This document shows positions 11,496 to 23,971 of a stretch of 64,000 nt of DNA, piece after piece. The translations under genes and the position numbers were made by a program. The first letter of the stretch is position 1. Each line of letters starts with the position of its first letter. This stretch comes from Tetracladium setigerum (lineage: Eukaryota > Ascomycota > Leotiomycetes > Helotiales): NCBI GenBank assembly GCA_031472005.1, contig PZJY01000005.1:2108001-2172000 (forward strand), written 5' to 3'. Under the pieces are notes generated by a model. The model saw only the letters and a program-made list of their open reading frames with translations, had not been told where the DNA came from and ran no database searches.

Positions 11496-12166
11496 GAAAA
11501 CACATTGGATTAGATAGACTTAAGCATCCCTTACACTAGATTTATAGAGACTGGGTAGATAGAGATAAGAGCATTGATATTGAATCGTGCTGGAATTTGG
11601 AAATTTCGAGTAAATGGTCACCAAGGCCGGATGAAACATTTTTTGCTCATATAAAAGTGATTTCTAATTACAATATTGACTTTGTTAATCCATTTGTATG
11701 GAGTATTGTAATTCGTCTTCCATACTCAATTCAACAATTGTTAACGGAATATGAACGATGCCGTATTTCTCCTAGCCGAGCTTCGGTAGAGGATGGACTG
11801 GAGTGTACAGTACAAGATCCACAATAATATTATGTTGATGCGCTTTCCCCTCTGGATTGGCAAGAAATGGTTGATAGAATTGAACGTTCATGTAAGCAGA
11901 AGATAAAGTAATTTAAAATGTTGTAGCATTTGCTGTCAATTTACAATTTGTTGATATAATTTTTGTTGTTCCCGAGTCCAAGAGAGTTCGGAAGTGCAGA
12001 AAGGCACCTCAGACATCAAGCTCCACCAGCAGCCAATCACAGGCGACCTGTATTCAGCAATCCCAAATCTTGCCGAGACGACCTTCAAAATCTCTCAATC
12101 AGACCATCATCATCACCACCATCTCCCATTGAAACAGCCGCCACCCTCCCCTCTACCTCTAGCACG
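11496..12166. other. Intergenic region and RIP1 promoter/leader
   Basis: 671 nt between two plus-strand genes. The RIP1 leader contains a CAT/CAC-rich stretch near 12103-12122. The RIP1 frame stays open upstream to 11963, but the extension does not look like conserved protein or a presequence. Confidence 0.5.
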
Positions 12167-13224
12167 ATGGCCTCACTCACCTCCGCCTCGAGGGCCCTTC
12201 TCCGCGCCGCTCCACGCAATGTGACCGTCCGCGCCCTCTCGACCTCATCGTCACTCTCCCGAGCCAGCGAAGCCCCCAGCAGCAGCTTCGATTCGCCTTT
12301 CCGTGGCAGCGCGAACGACAAGACCTCCAAGATCCCCGATTTCAGCAAGTACAGAAGCAAGAGCAGCACCAACACCAATGCCGTCTTCCAGTACTTTATG
12401 GTTGGTAGGTTGCCTCTGGCTCGGATGGGGGCAGGGATGGTTGGGATGGATGAAGGAAGGTCGTGGGCAATTGGCTAATTGGTGTTCGTCAATAGGTACC
12501 ATGGGTGCTATTACTGCTGCCGGAGCGAAGTCTACTGTTACAGGTGCGTTACAATTGAGATGGGGCGATGAAGATGATGCGCGTGGAGATATGGGAGGGC
12601 AATTGGGCGGGAGCTGGAAGGGATGAGGATGAGTGGAACAGAAGGGCTCAATTGGGATTGTAAAGCTGATACTGGGAACTACACAGATTTCCTTGTCAAC
12701 ATGTCCGCTTCCGCAGATGTTTTGGCCATGGCCAAGGTCGAGGTCGACCTCTCCAACATTCCCGAGGGAAAGAATGTATGTTGAGCGGCAGCAGGGCAAC
12801 GGGGATTTGAGACTAACAGTCACACAGGTCATTATCAAATGGCGAGGAAAGCCAATCTTCATCCGCCACCGCACATCCGGCGAAATCGATGAGGCCAACA
12901 AGGTCAAGGTGGAATCATTACGGGATCCTCAAAGCGATGAGGACCGAGTGAAGAAGCCTGAGTGGTTGATCATGGTTGGTATGTTGCAACCCTCATCTTT
13001 ACACACTTATGTGAACTAGGAACTAATGATAATACCACACAGGTATCTGCACCCATCTAGGATGCGTACCCATCGGCGAAGCGGGTGATTACGGAGGATG
13101 GTTCTGCCCATGTCACGGTTCCCACTACGACATCTCTGGCCGTATAAGAAGAGGCCCAGCACCATTGAACCTCGCGATTCCAGAGTACGACTTCCCCGAG
13201 GACGACAAGCTTATCATCGGTTAG
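12167..13224 (+). CDS. RIP1: Rieske iron-sulfur subunit of the cytochrome bc1 complex
   Basis: Five exons (12167-12404, 12496-12543, 12687-12775, 12828-12978, 13043-13224) give 235 residues. It starts with an Arg/Ser/Ala presequence (MASLTSASRALLRAAPRNV). The single transmembrane helix around residues 77-97 (FQYFMVGTMGAITAAGAKS) anchors it in the inner membrane. The 2Fe-2S ligands lie in CTHLGC and CPCHGSHYD, two Cys/His pairs plus the disulfide cysteines, and GPAPLNLAIPEY completes the cluster-binding fold. It carries electrons from ubiquinol to cytochrome c1. The start at MASL was preferred over an in-frame ATG 68 codons upstream because only MASL gives a classical targeting sequence. Confidence 0.96.
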
Positions 13225-13881
13225 AGGAAGAGAGATTCTGTATTGTGAGGGGTCCAACCAAGGGTGTATAAAGATATTTAGTGGCGAGGGTTTTTCCTTT
13301 TTTTTTCAACATTGTGTGTTGGGGAATGAGAGGAAGGATAGAGGGCGGTTGATGATGAATACTTGTACAAAAAGATCGTTAACTCGCTTTTCAAAAGATT
13401 CCGGTTGTGTTTGGTTTGGTTCAATGTGATTTTGTGGTTACTTGTCTACATCTGCATTGCTTAAACAAGGGATATAAAGCTATCCACTACTATGGAAAAT
13501 AACAACTAGAGTCAAGCGAACATGTCCCATATCAAACCGAATTGCCAGCCGCTAATGACGATTACTGTTGATTACTTACTACCTAATTAGTAATACAATG
13601 GATAGGTAGGTACCTAACTAAGGTAGAAATGAAGTTCAGAACAATACTTCGAATTCTATCTCACAACACAATACTCGTTTATTGTTCAATGCAGGTTCGC
13701 AATAACAAGGTTCAAAATGCTCCGGATCTCATTCAAAATAGATCCACGACACATACAATAAAGAGAGAAGAAGCCCCTTCAAAAATGTTCACAATGTGCT
13801 TCATTATCCATCTATCCGTAATTTTACAGCATCAAGGATATATCATGATCTATCTATTCCCCTTCCGCAAAAAAGTAGTAT
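13225..13881. other. Convergent 3' region of RIP1 and CCT1
   Basis: 657 nt, AT-rich, holding both 3' ends. A TAGGTAGGTACCTAACTAAGG-like palindromic patch lies at 13603-13623. No gene was recognised. Confidence 0.5.
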
Positions 13882-15744
13882 CTAATGACCATGTCCATCA
13901 TCCTGCTCACCCCTCTGCTCCGGATCAAGCTTAATAAGCGTGTCAATTCGCATGATGGAGATACACGCCTCAACCGCACTCTTCAACTGTCTTATCTTAC
14001 TCATACTAGGCTCCAAAACACCAGCCTTGATCTCATCTACCACCTTCCCCTTTGACAAATCCAAGCCATAGTTCTTGTAATTCTTCTTCTTGGCAACGGT
14101 CTTCTCATCCTCGTTTGCATCGCCCTCCTTGATTCGTTGCGAGAGCGCGTGACGGGATCGCAGTTGAGCGACGAGTTCGGAAGAGTCCTTGGCGGCGTTC
14201 ACGGCAAGGGTTTTGGGAATGACGAGGAGTGCTTGGGCGAATTCGCCGATGGCGAGTTGTTCGCGGGAGCCGACTGTGCCGGCGAATTCTTCGAGGTAGA
14301 TGTGGAGAGCTGTCTCGACTGCTCCACCGCCAGGAACGATACTGCCACTCTCGAGGGTTCGCTTGACGGCGCACAGGGAGTCATGGACGGATCGCTCCAT
14401 TTCGTCGAGTTGGTAGTCGTTGGATCCACGGAGGATGATGGAGGATGAGGTGTGGACTTTGGTGCCGCGAACCATTATACACTCGTCGTCGGAGATTCGC
14501 TCTTGTGATACCTCGTCGGCGTGACCTAATGAGGAGGCTTCGAACTTCTCGTCACCATTGAGATCGGAGAGAGAGTTGATGAGTGTGGCACCAGTTGCTC
14601 TGGCGATTCTGCGGAGATCTTCCTTCTTGCATCTTCGGACGGCCATAGCTCCTCTCTCGATGAAGAGCTTGAGCACCATATCATCAATTCCCTTGGTGGT
14701 CATGATGACGTTTGCTCCAGCTTTCAAGATCATATCCACACGATCCATCACCATACCAGCCTCACGGTCTCTAATTTGCTGCAGCTGCTGTGGATCGTCG
14801 ATAAGGATGTGAACTCCCAACTTCATTCTCTCCTTCTGGAGGTTCATATCCAGACAAGCGATTTTGGCATCGACAACTCTGGTCTTCATTGCTTGCGAGG
14901 CAACCGTGCAATTTAATGCGTAGCCCTTAACCAATATCGACTCCAAAGATCCCTTTCCATGTGCCTTGAGGATGTTGACCGCTTTGACCGGGTATTTGAC
15001 CTCGCCTTTGGTATTTGTTGACTTGACAGCCTGGATAGCATCAACTACCATATTCGCAAAAAAGTCAGAATCCGCACCGATGATCTTGCTGGACATGGAG
15101 GTTTTGGCGATATTAATCAGCGAATCTCGGCCAAGTTGGTCGACCTTGACGCTGATGTTCTCGTGCATGTATTTAATGGCTTCGCGGAGGGCAAGACGAT
15201 AACCGGTAATAATGGTAGTTGGGTGTATGCGGTTCTTCATAAGCTCGTTGGCTCTTCGTAGAAGCTCTGCGGCGATTAAAACGACGGATGTTGTTCCATC
15301 TCCAACCTCCTTGTCCTGCTGGTGTGCCAAATCCACCAAAATCTTGCCTGCTGGGTGCTCGATATCCAGTAGACTGAGGATAGTTGCGCCATCGTTTGTG
15401 ACTGTAACATCCTGGAGGAGAGTCAGTTATTTGCAGACGGATACTGGGTAGCTGTATAGCTTACTCCTATGTCGTCCACCATCATTTTATCGAGACCGCT
15501 GGGGCCAAAGGAGCTCTTAACGACATTTGCGATAGCCTGAGTAGCAAGAACTAGTCTCTGGGTGAGTTTCTTCTCTCCTCGAAATGTTTACAGTAGCTTA
15601 CCATTCTGGTCCCTGATATCTTGGCCACTAATCTTTGTACCTCCCAGGACTACGTTTCCATTAGCATTTGGTGCAGTCTAAGCTGTGGAGAAGCTCCCTA
15701 CACAAAGTTCCGGCATTTCTTGGTTGTTCAAAGAGGGTCGTCAT
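13882..15744 (-). CDS. CCT1: T-complex chaperonin (CCT/TRiC) alpha subunit
   Basis: Four exons (15744-15702, 15649-15602, 15550-15465, 15411-13882) give 568 residues. The first intron is only 52 nt; splicing it (donor GTAGGG) joins MTTLFEQPRNAGTL to FLGGTKISGQDIRDQN, matching fungal CCT1 start regions. ATP-site motifs are DVTVTNDGATIL and KEVGDGTTSVV in the equatorial domain. NILKAHGKGS and ACLDMNLQK belong to the apical part, and SIVPGGGAVE begins the returning equatorial domain. The protein forms one position of the eight-subunit cytosolic ring that folds actin and tubulin. The alpha assignment rests on the SMSSKIIGADSDFFANMVVD stretch and the start region. It shares a 670-nt divergent promoter with prolyl-tRNA synthetase. 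Confidence 0.94.
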
Positions 15745-16414
15745 TTTTGTGGTGATGTTTGGATTGAGCGTTGCCTTCCTGCCAAACCAAAATGTTCCAA
15801 AGCATTCGCGAAGAAATTCCATAGACCGCGACCCAATGGCGCTAGGTAGATTTGGTGCCTGAGGCTGACGGGAAGGCTGAAGGGTAGCCTTGCGATACCA
15901 GGTCTGTCCAAATTAGGTGCCGGACGGAGTGAGTGAGTGCATTATTAAAATGCATAGAATATCCAGATCGTAATGCATTTAGATTAAGTATTACTTTGTC
16001 TAAAGGTCTTGTCTTCCAACACTGTTGAGACAATCTATCTCGTTCAACTCTGCCAAAAACAATAGGGTAAGATGGACCAAATTTAGCCAAAGTATACTTG
16101 TATACAACTATCAATCAATTAAGCCGCTAATCTCCCAGCTGATGGTTTTAAATATGCCTTATATTGTGCATATAGTTTTGTATTTACCAACTCTTCGCTT
16201 CTATGGTTGTTGCTTTGGTCTTTCTAAACCCCAAAGATCTCGCTAAACTTCCACTCACTCCCGCGTCCTTCGCCAGCACGGACCACAAAACGAGGGGTCC
16301 CTTTCCCGAGATAAACATCCCTCCTTCTTCCTTCCTTTTGCTTTGACTCACTCCACACCGCAAACTTCATTAACAACCACCAAACTTTGGAGTATCAACT
16401 CGCAATCCACAATC
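15745..16414. promoter_or_regulatory. Bidirectional promoter region of CCT1 and prolyl-tRNA synthetase
   Basis: 670 nt between divergent housekeeping genes. A pyrimidine-rich tract at ~16310-16345 sits just upstream of the synthetase start. No canonical TATA box position could be assigned. Confidence 0.5.
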
Positions 16415-18161
16415 ATGGCAGACGTCGCAGAAGCCGGCCCCTCCAAGAGTGCCCTCAAGAAGGCCGAAAAACAGGCCAAGATGGCTGCAGACAAAGCCGC
16501 AAAAGCAGCAAAGGCAGCTTCGCTTCCCCTCGTTGGCGGAAAGAAAGCAGAAGACACAATCGGCATGACCGTAACCAAAGCTGGAAACTTCTCGCAATGG
16601 TATCAAGAAGTCGTGCTCAAGTCGGAAATGATCGAATACTACACCGAGATCTCAGGTTTCTTCATCTTGCGTCCCTCGTCCATGTATATCTGGAACACCA
16701 TTCGAAAGTGGTTCCAGGAGCGCATTGAGGCACTGGATGTGGAGGAGGCCAGTTTCCCAATGTTCCTGTCATCCAAGTCGCTGGAGAAGGAGAAGGATCA
16801 CGTAGAGGGCTTTGCGCCTGAGCTTGCTTGGGTCACGAAAGCGTTTGTCCTACCACTTTTACCTCTCCATGGAGCCAATAAAAACTGACTAGATTCTACT
16901 TAGTGGTGACAAAGACCTCGAAGTCCCAGTTGCTGTGCGTCCTACCTCCGAAGCCGTCATGTATCCTTACTACTCGAAGTGGATTCGTTCCCATCGCGAC
17001 CTTCCTCTCCGACTTAACCAGTGGAACAGTGTCGTGAGATGGGAGGCAAAGCAAACAACCCCCTTCCTTCGCGCAAGAGAGTTCCTCTGGCAAGAAGGCC
17101 ACACCGCACACTTGACAGAAGAGTTAGCCGGTGAAGAAGTTTTACAAATCCTCGAACTGTACGCTGGAGTTTACGAGCAACTCCTCGCCGTCCCTGTCGT
17201 TCGCGGCCGCAAGACTGAGAAGGAAAAGTTCGCTGGTGGATACTACACCACCACCGTCGAAGGCTATATCCCCTCCAACGGCCGTGGTATTCAAGGAGCA
17301 ACCTCCCATTGCTTGGGTCAAAATTTCAGCAAGATGTTTGATATCACAGTTGAAGATCCTTTCAAGAAAGACGCCGAGGGCAAAGCGGCCCATCTCCACG
17401 TCTGGCAAAACTCATGGGGTCTTTCCACCCGTGTCATCGGTGTCATGGTCATGATCCACGGTGACGACAAAGGACTCGTTCTACCTCCCCGCATCTCCAA
17501 GATCCAAGCCATCATCATCCCTGTTGGCATCACCAAATCAACCACCCCAGAAGAGAAGACCAAGCTCTACGACTCCCTCCAAGAGATCAAGGAAACGCTT
17601 AAGTCCGCTGGCGTGCGAACCGATTACGACGTTCGGGATGGCTATACCCCAGCCTGGAAGTTCAACGACTGGGAACTCAAGGGTGTTCCTCTCCGTTTGG
17701 AATATGGACCAAAGGATGCGGCTGCTTCGGTAGTATCCTACGCGCGCCGCGACACTGGTGAGAAAGGACGTATCTCCATCGCCAACCTCGCCACCGAAAT
17801 CCCCGCCCTCCTCGAAACCATCCAATCCGATCTCTACACTAAGGCTGAAGCATCATTCCGCTCTCACCGTCTCAACATCACCAACTGGGCCGAAGTAGTC
17901 CCCGCGCTCGACGCCAAGAACGTCGTTCTCATCCCCTCCTGTCTCGCTGAGAAATGTGAAGATAAGATCAAGGATTTGACAAAGGGCAAGCCAGAGGATC
18001 AGGACGGTCCGGAGGAGTTGAAGACACCAAGTATGGGAATGAAGAGCTTGTGCATTCCATTTGAGCAACCGGATGGAATTGTGAAGGGGGAGACGAAGTG
18101 TTTGAATCCCGAGTGTGAAGCGTTCGCGGAGAAGTGGTGTATGTACGGCAGGAGTTATTAG
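16415..18161 (+). CDS. Cytosolic prolyl-tRNA synthetase, class II (archaeal/eukaryotic type)
   Basis: Two exons (16415-16842, 16904-18161; donor GTTTGT, weak) give 561 residues. The first ~40 residues are Ala/Lys-rich (SALKKAEKQAKMAADKAAK), a likely tRNA-contacting helix; there is no N-terminal editing domain. Class II motif 2 spans RPTSEAVMYPYYSKWIRSH and NSVVRWE, followed by FLRAREFLWQEGHTAH. Motif 3 is in the GYIPSNGRGIQGATSH region and the later catalytic half. The anticodon-binding domain follows VLPPRISKIQAIIIP. The C-terminal zinc-like domain has ETKCLNPECEAFAEKW and ends in the conserved GRSY tyrosine. It charges tRNA-Pro with proline. An upstream in-frame ATG at 16343 adds 24 residues of no recognisable character and was rejected. 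Confidence 0.95.
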
Positions 18162-19044
18162 ATGGATGATTGATTTGGGTTGGGATGGCATGGGATGGTG
18201 GGATCGGAAAGGGGCCAGTCAATTGTCGTGGCTGCTCTGAAAATGGGAATTCATGATCATGATGAAGTTATGCGGGTAGTGAGAAACTTTTTCATAGGTT
18301 TTTTCTTTTGCAAAGAGTCACATACTTTCTTCAAGCTACGATTTCTGCAAGTAGAAATCTAAGACCTAGAGAAGAACAAAAAGCAAAGATGAGATCAAAA
18401 AAATAGCAGGAAATTCATAACATTGAAACACCACCACTTCACAAAGTGAACTTTAACCAATAGAACTGAAGAAATGGCAAATAATAAAGAACGTCACGTA
18501 ATCTATTAGGAGAGCTGAAACACACAAAGGTTTAGAGGTAGGTAGGATGTCCCATGCCATCCCATCCATCCACCCATCCATCCATTCATCATCATTCCCT
18601 CGTTCCCTTCACTTCCTTCCCTCATCTGTAGAAGAAGAAAAAAGAAGAGTATCCGTGACCCGTCTAGAAGAGAGAAGAAAGACAATCTTGGCTTTTTATT
18701 TTGAGACCGTTTTTTCGTCACATTTATATTGTTTCGTGTTCGTGGTCCGATGGATAAGGTAGGTAGATAGGTAGATTTCCAGGCTGTGAAGCCATAAACT
18801 GACAACTAACTACTTTACCGACCATAGCTTAGGTACCCAATCTAGGTGTCCAAGAGCCAATGAATGAATCAAGCGATGGAGAGGTGGAGATACGTAGTTG
18901 AATGGAATCCAAATTCCCAGTGTAGTGATTTTTCGCTAAGCGGCTCACGTGGCCATTTTAATCGGGTATATTAGGCGCAGAAAAAGGAGCGTAAGAGAGG
19001 CAATGTTCATTTCAGTTCGCGTCATTTTCATTTTTGCAATTCAT
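18162..19044. other. Convergent 3' region with long-range inverted repeat
   Basis: 883 nt between the ends of the synthetase (+) and PKC1 (-). TGGGATGGCATGGGA at 18181-18195 is the exact reverse complement of 18550-18564, leaving a 354-nt loop. CATCC-rich microsatellite DNA follows the second arm to ~18590. GGTAGGTAGATAGGTAG lies near 18757-18773. Confidence 0.6.
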
Positions 19045-22000
19045 TTAGACAAAATCCGCCGAATAGGAAAAGCCTCGGAATTCTTCTTGCATGGCCTGTG
19101 ATAGAACTGTTTTTTTTTTCAATTAGCTCTCTGAATCTAATAACTGAGACGACGAGGTAGGGATAGACGTACCAGACTGCACAGGTGTCAAAACGGGTGT
19201 AACACTCGTGAACTCAGAATCGAAATTGCTGGTATCTGTCGCACTCTTAATCTGCGGCATGAAAGGAGGTGCGATTCGCTTATGATAGACATCGTCCCAA
19301 TTGACGTTTCTAAAGAATGGCTGGCTCATAATTTCTTGGGCATCTGTAGGTCCGCTTCCAAGTCGCTGATCAGGTTCTCTTGTCAGTAACTTTTGAAGGA
19401 TCGATACGGAATCTCGGGGCATGTGGATTGGATATAGCGGTTCGTCAGCGAGAATGGCATCGTAGATTTCGTCTTCGTCTTCACCACGGAAGGGAGATTG
19501 TTGCAGGAGCATCTGATAGATGAGGACACCGAAAGCCCACCAATCGACAGCTCGGCCGTATTTTTTGTCAAGCAAAATCTTTGATTATTAGCACTCAGCA
19601 TATTTAAATCTTCCATGTGAAATTACCTCGGGAGCCATGAATTCAGGAGTACCGCAGAAAGTGCTCGTTGTCGATCCATACCACATATCCTCCTTGCAGA
19701 GACCATAATCGGCAATCTTGATATGGCCATCAAGAGTCAGAAGAATGTTATCCAGCTTCAAATCACGGTAAATGACTCCATTCTCATGGAAATATTTCAA
19801 AGCCAAGCAGACTTCTGCAGCATAAAATCTAAAGTCATATCAGTGTGTGCTCTAAGGAAAGGATGTAGTAAAATACTTACTGTGCTCGCTTCAATCCAAA
19901 CTGCCCACGCTGAATATGCAACATAAGATCACCACCACTGATGTATTCCATGACGAAATAAACTCTCGTCTCGGTCTGGAAACAGGCGTGCAAGCTGAGT
20001 AAGAAGGGATGTCGCTCTTTGTTCGCAATCAAAAACACTCTCTTCTCGGATCTTGTGCTTTCAACTTCGTCATTCTCAATAATGAACTCCTTTTTCAAGA
20101 CTTTGATAGCATAAAGATTCTTAGAAGCCTTAGTCTCTGCCAACATGACCTTACCAAAGTTACCTTTTCCAAGCACAGCCAAGAAGTTGAAGTGGTCAAG
20201 TCCAATTCGTCGACCAGTACCAGGCTCGTTGGCAGGTGGCGCAGCTTTTCGTGGTGATGAGAGAGCCGTTGGTGAAGGTTGAGCTGGCTCCGATTGTACT
20301 GGTTGCTGGTGTTGCCCATACATGGCGGCTGTGGGGGAGATCTGCGGAGGCGGGGAGTGCTGTTGTTGCTGCTTTTGTTGGATTTGTTGGGCTTGCTGTT
20401 GCTGCTGTTGTTGCTGCTGCTGCTGCATCATAGGAGGAGCATGTTGCGAGTGAGATTGACCCAGTGGTTGTTGCCCATAGCCACTGACTTGCGCATATGC
20501 TGCTGGGTTGTAGGGAGCTTGAACAGGAGCCTGGGGTTTCACCGGAGAAGTCATGCCACCATAACCACTGCCTGAGTCTGAATTTGAATCTGGTCTACCA
20601 TAGACAGGACCTTGATTACGTCCTCCACCCGCTTGAGGATAATCTGTCGAGGTACGTTGATATTGATCTCGTTGTGAGGGTGTACGCCCACCAACGTTCA
20701 TAGCAGCAGCAGCTGCGGCGGCGGCAGAGTTCGAGGTAGTCCTGTCGGGGCCGACGGATCGTTGAGGTGAAGTTTGCTGGGCATACATTGTCTTTGCAGC
20801 TTCTTGGGCTTCCAGTGAACTCGCAGCTGAGCCATAAGATTGCGAACGAGGAGGATGGGTCGGATCTGCAGTGAATGATGCGCGGTCAGGAGCTGGGGGA
20901 CCTTCTGATAACTGGGTCTTTGTTTGAGGGCGTAACGTCCTCCCAGCCATTGTAGACTGTGACGTTTGTCGTTGTTTCTGATTCCTGATCCCTTGCAAGA
21001 TGACATTTGCAACTGCCATAGACATACCACAGAAATCGGGAACAAGATGTACACATTGGGCGTGCGCAGTAAGATTGCATTCTGTATAATATTAGCACAA
21101 TCACCGAAGAAACTTGCTCCATAGTTAGCTTACCTGAACATTTCCTGCAGTTTTTCTTTCCAAATGGTAGGATATAACCACAGTGGCAACACCAATTCGC
21201 GCTCATATTCGAGAATGCCTCGAAGCGATGAGGAATGCGATGATTGATCTTCTCCTCGTCTGGATCCGTCTCTGCGTTCGATTTGCTAATACACTTGGTG
21301 ACAACACTAGTATAACACTTCGTGTGGCAAGTATACTTACAATCCTCGCACTGCATACCCGACGAGTATTTGAGGAAATCCCCACAAAGTGCACATCGCA
21401 TGACGTTGTAGAACTGTTGAGAAATGAACTTGTGTCCGTACATCTCGTGTACTTCTTCCTTTCGTTGACGAATAGCACCTTTACGGTTAAGCCCGAGGTC
21501 GAATGGTCGTCTATCCTTGGTTTGTTTGGTGAAGCTGAGAGTGAGGTGAATGGCCCCAGTTGGCTCCAAGGCAAACCACGAATCAATAGGTTGGGCAGGA
21601 GCGGAGCCAGCTCCCAAGCCAGCGTTCTGTCCCAGACCGCCAGCTCCTCCTGAAGGTCCCCCAAATTGGGGAGATCCTGGATTCATGTTGAACTGTGCAG
21701 GTGGTCCATTCGAGCCGCCTCCATTGGCCATTCTGTCTGCCGAGACCCATCCAGAGCTGTTGATTTCTGCCTCGATCTTCTTACGTCTCATTTCCTCAAC
21801 AATATCCGAAATCCGAACCCACAAAAGTCCGATTGGAAGTGGGTGATCACCACTGGCCTTATCATACACAGTGAGCTCGATTTCGTTGGCCTTGTCAACG
21901 TTCACATTGTGATATTCAGCCTCCCACTTGTCCAGCCGAGTTGGTTTTGTGCGAGCCACGACATTGTCTTCGACTTTTACGGCAACGAAAGTTTCAGGGC

Positions 22001-22984
22001 CACGGGCGAATCGACTCGTCGTGGCGTGGTCAACATCCTTGACCGCGTGCACTCGGATGGAGAGTTGTCCAGTTAGCGGTTTACGCATATTTGGGGTATT
22101 TATGCTATCATCTGAGGGGTGGTATTAGCATCTAGTCGAAAATTCCCCAAGTGAACCTCTTACCATCTGGTGCATCTGCAGAACTCTCCATGTCAATATG
22201 CAAATCTTCGTATCGTTTTAGTGACTGTTTGAGAATCTGAATCTTTTGTGTGCTTTCTTGTCGACGCCCTGCAGCATCTGCTCGACTCTTCCTATCGCCC
22301 TCCATCTGGTAGAGCTGGACCATCTTCTCGATACCCTTGAGGTACTGCTTCTCTACATTTAGCTTGAATTCCAGTTGTGATAGCATGAGCTGGATTCTTG
22401 GGCCAAGATAGGGCGTGTCATATTTGATGAGATCTAGCGACGACTGATTAGTTACTGTAGCTTCATCCCACAAGGCACAAAGACATACCAAGTTTCGTAT
22501 AGTTCGGTCGGGTTCGTGGCATGCTCTGTCCAGGTCCAGGAGGGGCATATGGGTGTCGCGGCGGCATGACATTCCCATGGCCACCGATCTGACTATAATC
22601 CTGGGTGCCGTACCCTCCTCTCTCAGCTTCATCGCCATAACTACCCCTCGAGTCCTTCGGTGGAGGAGCAGGCGGACCATGTCTATCATCCCTCGAGCTC
22701 GAGGCATAGGGATCCCCTCCACTTGGGCCACCACCTCCACCTCCACCCCCACCACCCAGGTTCATGTTATCGACGCCCGAGCCCATTCGACGCATCTGCA
22801 ACTCCTGCATGCGCTCCTCGAGATATTGTATATTGCGGCGGCCCTCGCGCATCTGCGTGTCCAGACGGGCCTTCACCTGCTCGTTGGCGGTTGATTGTCT
22901 CATCTGGTTGGCGGCATTGAGCAAGGCACGCTCCCGCTCGATCTTCTTGTAGACCGAGCTGAGGGCATCGTCGTCGTTGTTCAT
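19045..22984 (-). CDS. PKC1: Protein kinase C, cell-wall-integrity pathway
   Basis: Seven exons (22984-22489, 22433-22164, 22111-21134, 21081-19881, 19828-19627, 19578-19173, 19106-19045) total 3615 nt, giving 1204 residues. Order: first HR1 repeat (~1-65), Gly/Pro-rich linker, second HR1 (~165-250, KLDLIKYDTPYLGPRIQ), C2 domain (~265-375), two C1 zinc fingers (first around HKFISQQFYNVMRCALCG; second ending HAQCVHLVPDFCG), a long linker with a Gln run, and the AGC kinase. Kinase motifs: GKGNFGKV, AIKVLKK, YRDLKLDN, TFCGTPEFMAPE. The tail carries LTPVQS (turn motif) and FRGFSYSADFV (hydrophobic motif). Fungal Pkc1 is activated by Rho1-GTP through HR1/C1 and starts the wall-integrity MAP kinase cascade. 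The last coding exon is 62 nt behind a 66-nt intron whose acceptor is preceded by a poly-A run. Confidence 0.95.
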
Positions 22985-23686
22985 GATGGCGAGATCGGTC
23001 GTTGTGTGTATTTGAGACGCGTGTGCGTCCTCGGCGGAACGAAGCAAGAGAGGTTGCGATCGCAAAGGAGGAAAGGAAAAGAAAAGGCCGAGAGATGTAG
23101 AGGTAGTGGTGGTGATGTTTGTTGGTTATGTCTGTCTGCACTGTGTCGTGGGAGAAGGCCTCGAAGTGGGGTTGGGGGGGCGGCGGCGACCGGGGGGTCA
23201 GCAGCAGGACTTTTGGGAGGGAATAATAGGACTCTGGTTTTTTTTTTGTTTGGCGGGGAGGAGCACTGCACTGCACTATAAAAGGAGCTGATATTGACTG
23301 ATGCTGATTCAACCCAACAGCAACAAAACATACGACCAACACAGGAACGAAGAAAAAACAGTAAAAGAATGAATAATGACGGTCAAAGTAACGAAGTGCC
23401 GGATCTCCCTCTCGTTCCGAATAATCTGCTGTCTTGCCGATCAACTCGTATGTGATCTAGGACTTCGTTTAAATGTAAATAACAGCCACGGCGGCAGACT
23501 AGCTAATAATGCGCATGACAATATGACAATAGTTACTGTGACTGCTAACTAGGCACAGAAAGTGTGGGAAACTGTATCACAAGGACGCAGGCAAACAAAC
23601 AGCCAGATGTCTTTTGTGAACCTCAGAGGAGTTAAATGATGTGATTGAATTTACAAGATCGTATTTGCAACATGAGGGTAGCGTTT

Positions 23687-23717
<31 letters not shown>

Positions 23718-23971
23718 GATGCAAGCCCCACCCAGCAGCCGAGCAAACATCGTCATATCGCCGAGCCAAATAATGCACCATTCTACCATTAAGCAGATCC
23801 TTAAATTTTGGTGAAATAACTATACTTCAAACTTTCTTCTCCTTCCCTTGTTTTAGACTGGATACCACAAATACAGTTAGTGCCTCAAGGGCCTCGAACG
23901 CCTCCCGATGATTCCAAACATATCCTGGGCCGCGTTGGTCCATGCCCGCCCGCCCCCGCCACATCCTCTTT
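22985..23971. other. PKC1 promoter/leader and upstream gap
   Basis: 987 nt between the PKC1 start and the end of the acyl-CoA dehydrogenase, both on the minus strand. It holds the PKC1 leader and a (TC)n tract. ORFs on both strands here have low-complexity translations and no family resemblance. Confidence 0.5.
23687..23711. repeat. (TC)n microsatellite
   Basis: About twelve uninterrupted TC units followed by a broken TGTCTC end. It lies 3' of the acyl-CoA dehydrogenase gene. Confidence 0.85.

Noticed and set aside
11963..12166. N-terminal extension of RIP1
   Set aside because: The 68 extra codons lack presequence character, whereas MASLTSASRALLRAAP is a classical mitochondrial signal.
12251..12907. 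218-codon minus-strand frame opposite RIP1
   Set aside because: It is antisense to RIP1 exons and introns; the translation is Pro/Ser-rich with no family resemblance.
22767..23444. 225-codon minus-strand frame over the PKC1 start
   Set aside because: It is frame-shifted relative to the HR1-encoding exon and its translation is low complexity; it is a shadow of PKC1 and its leader.
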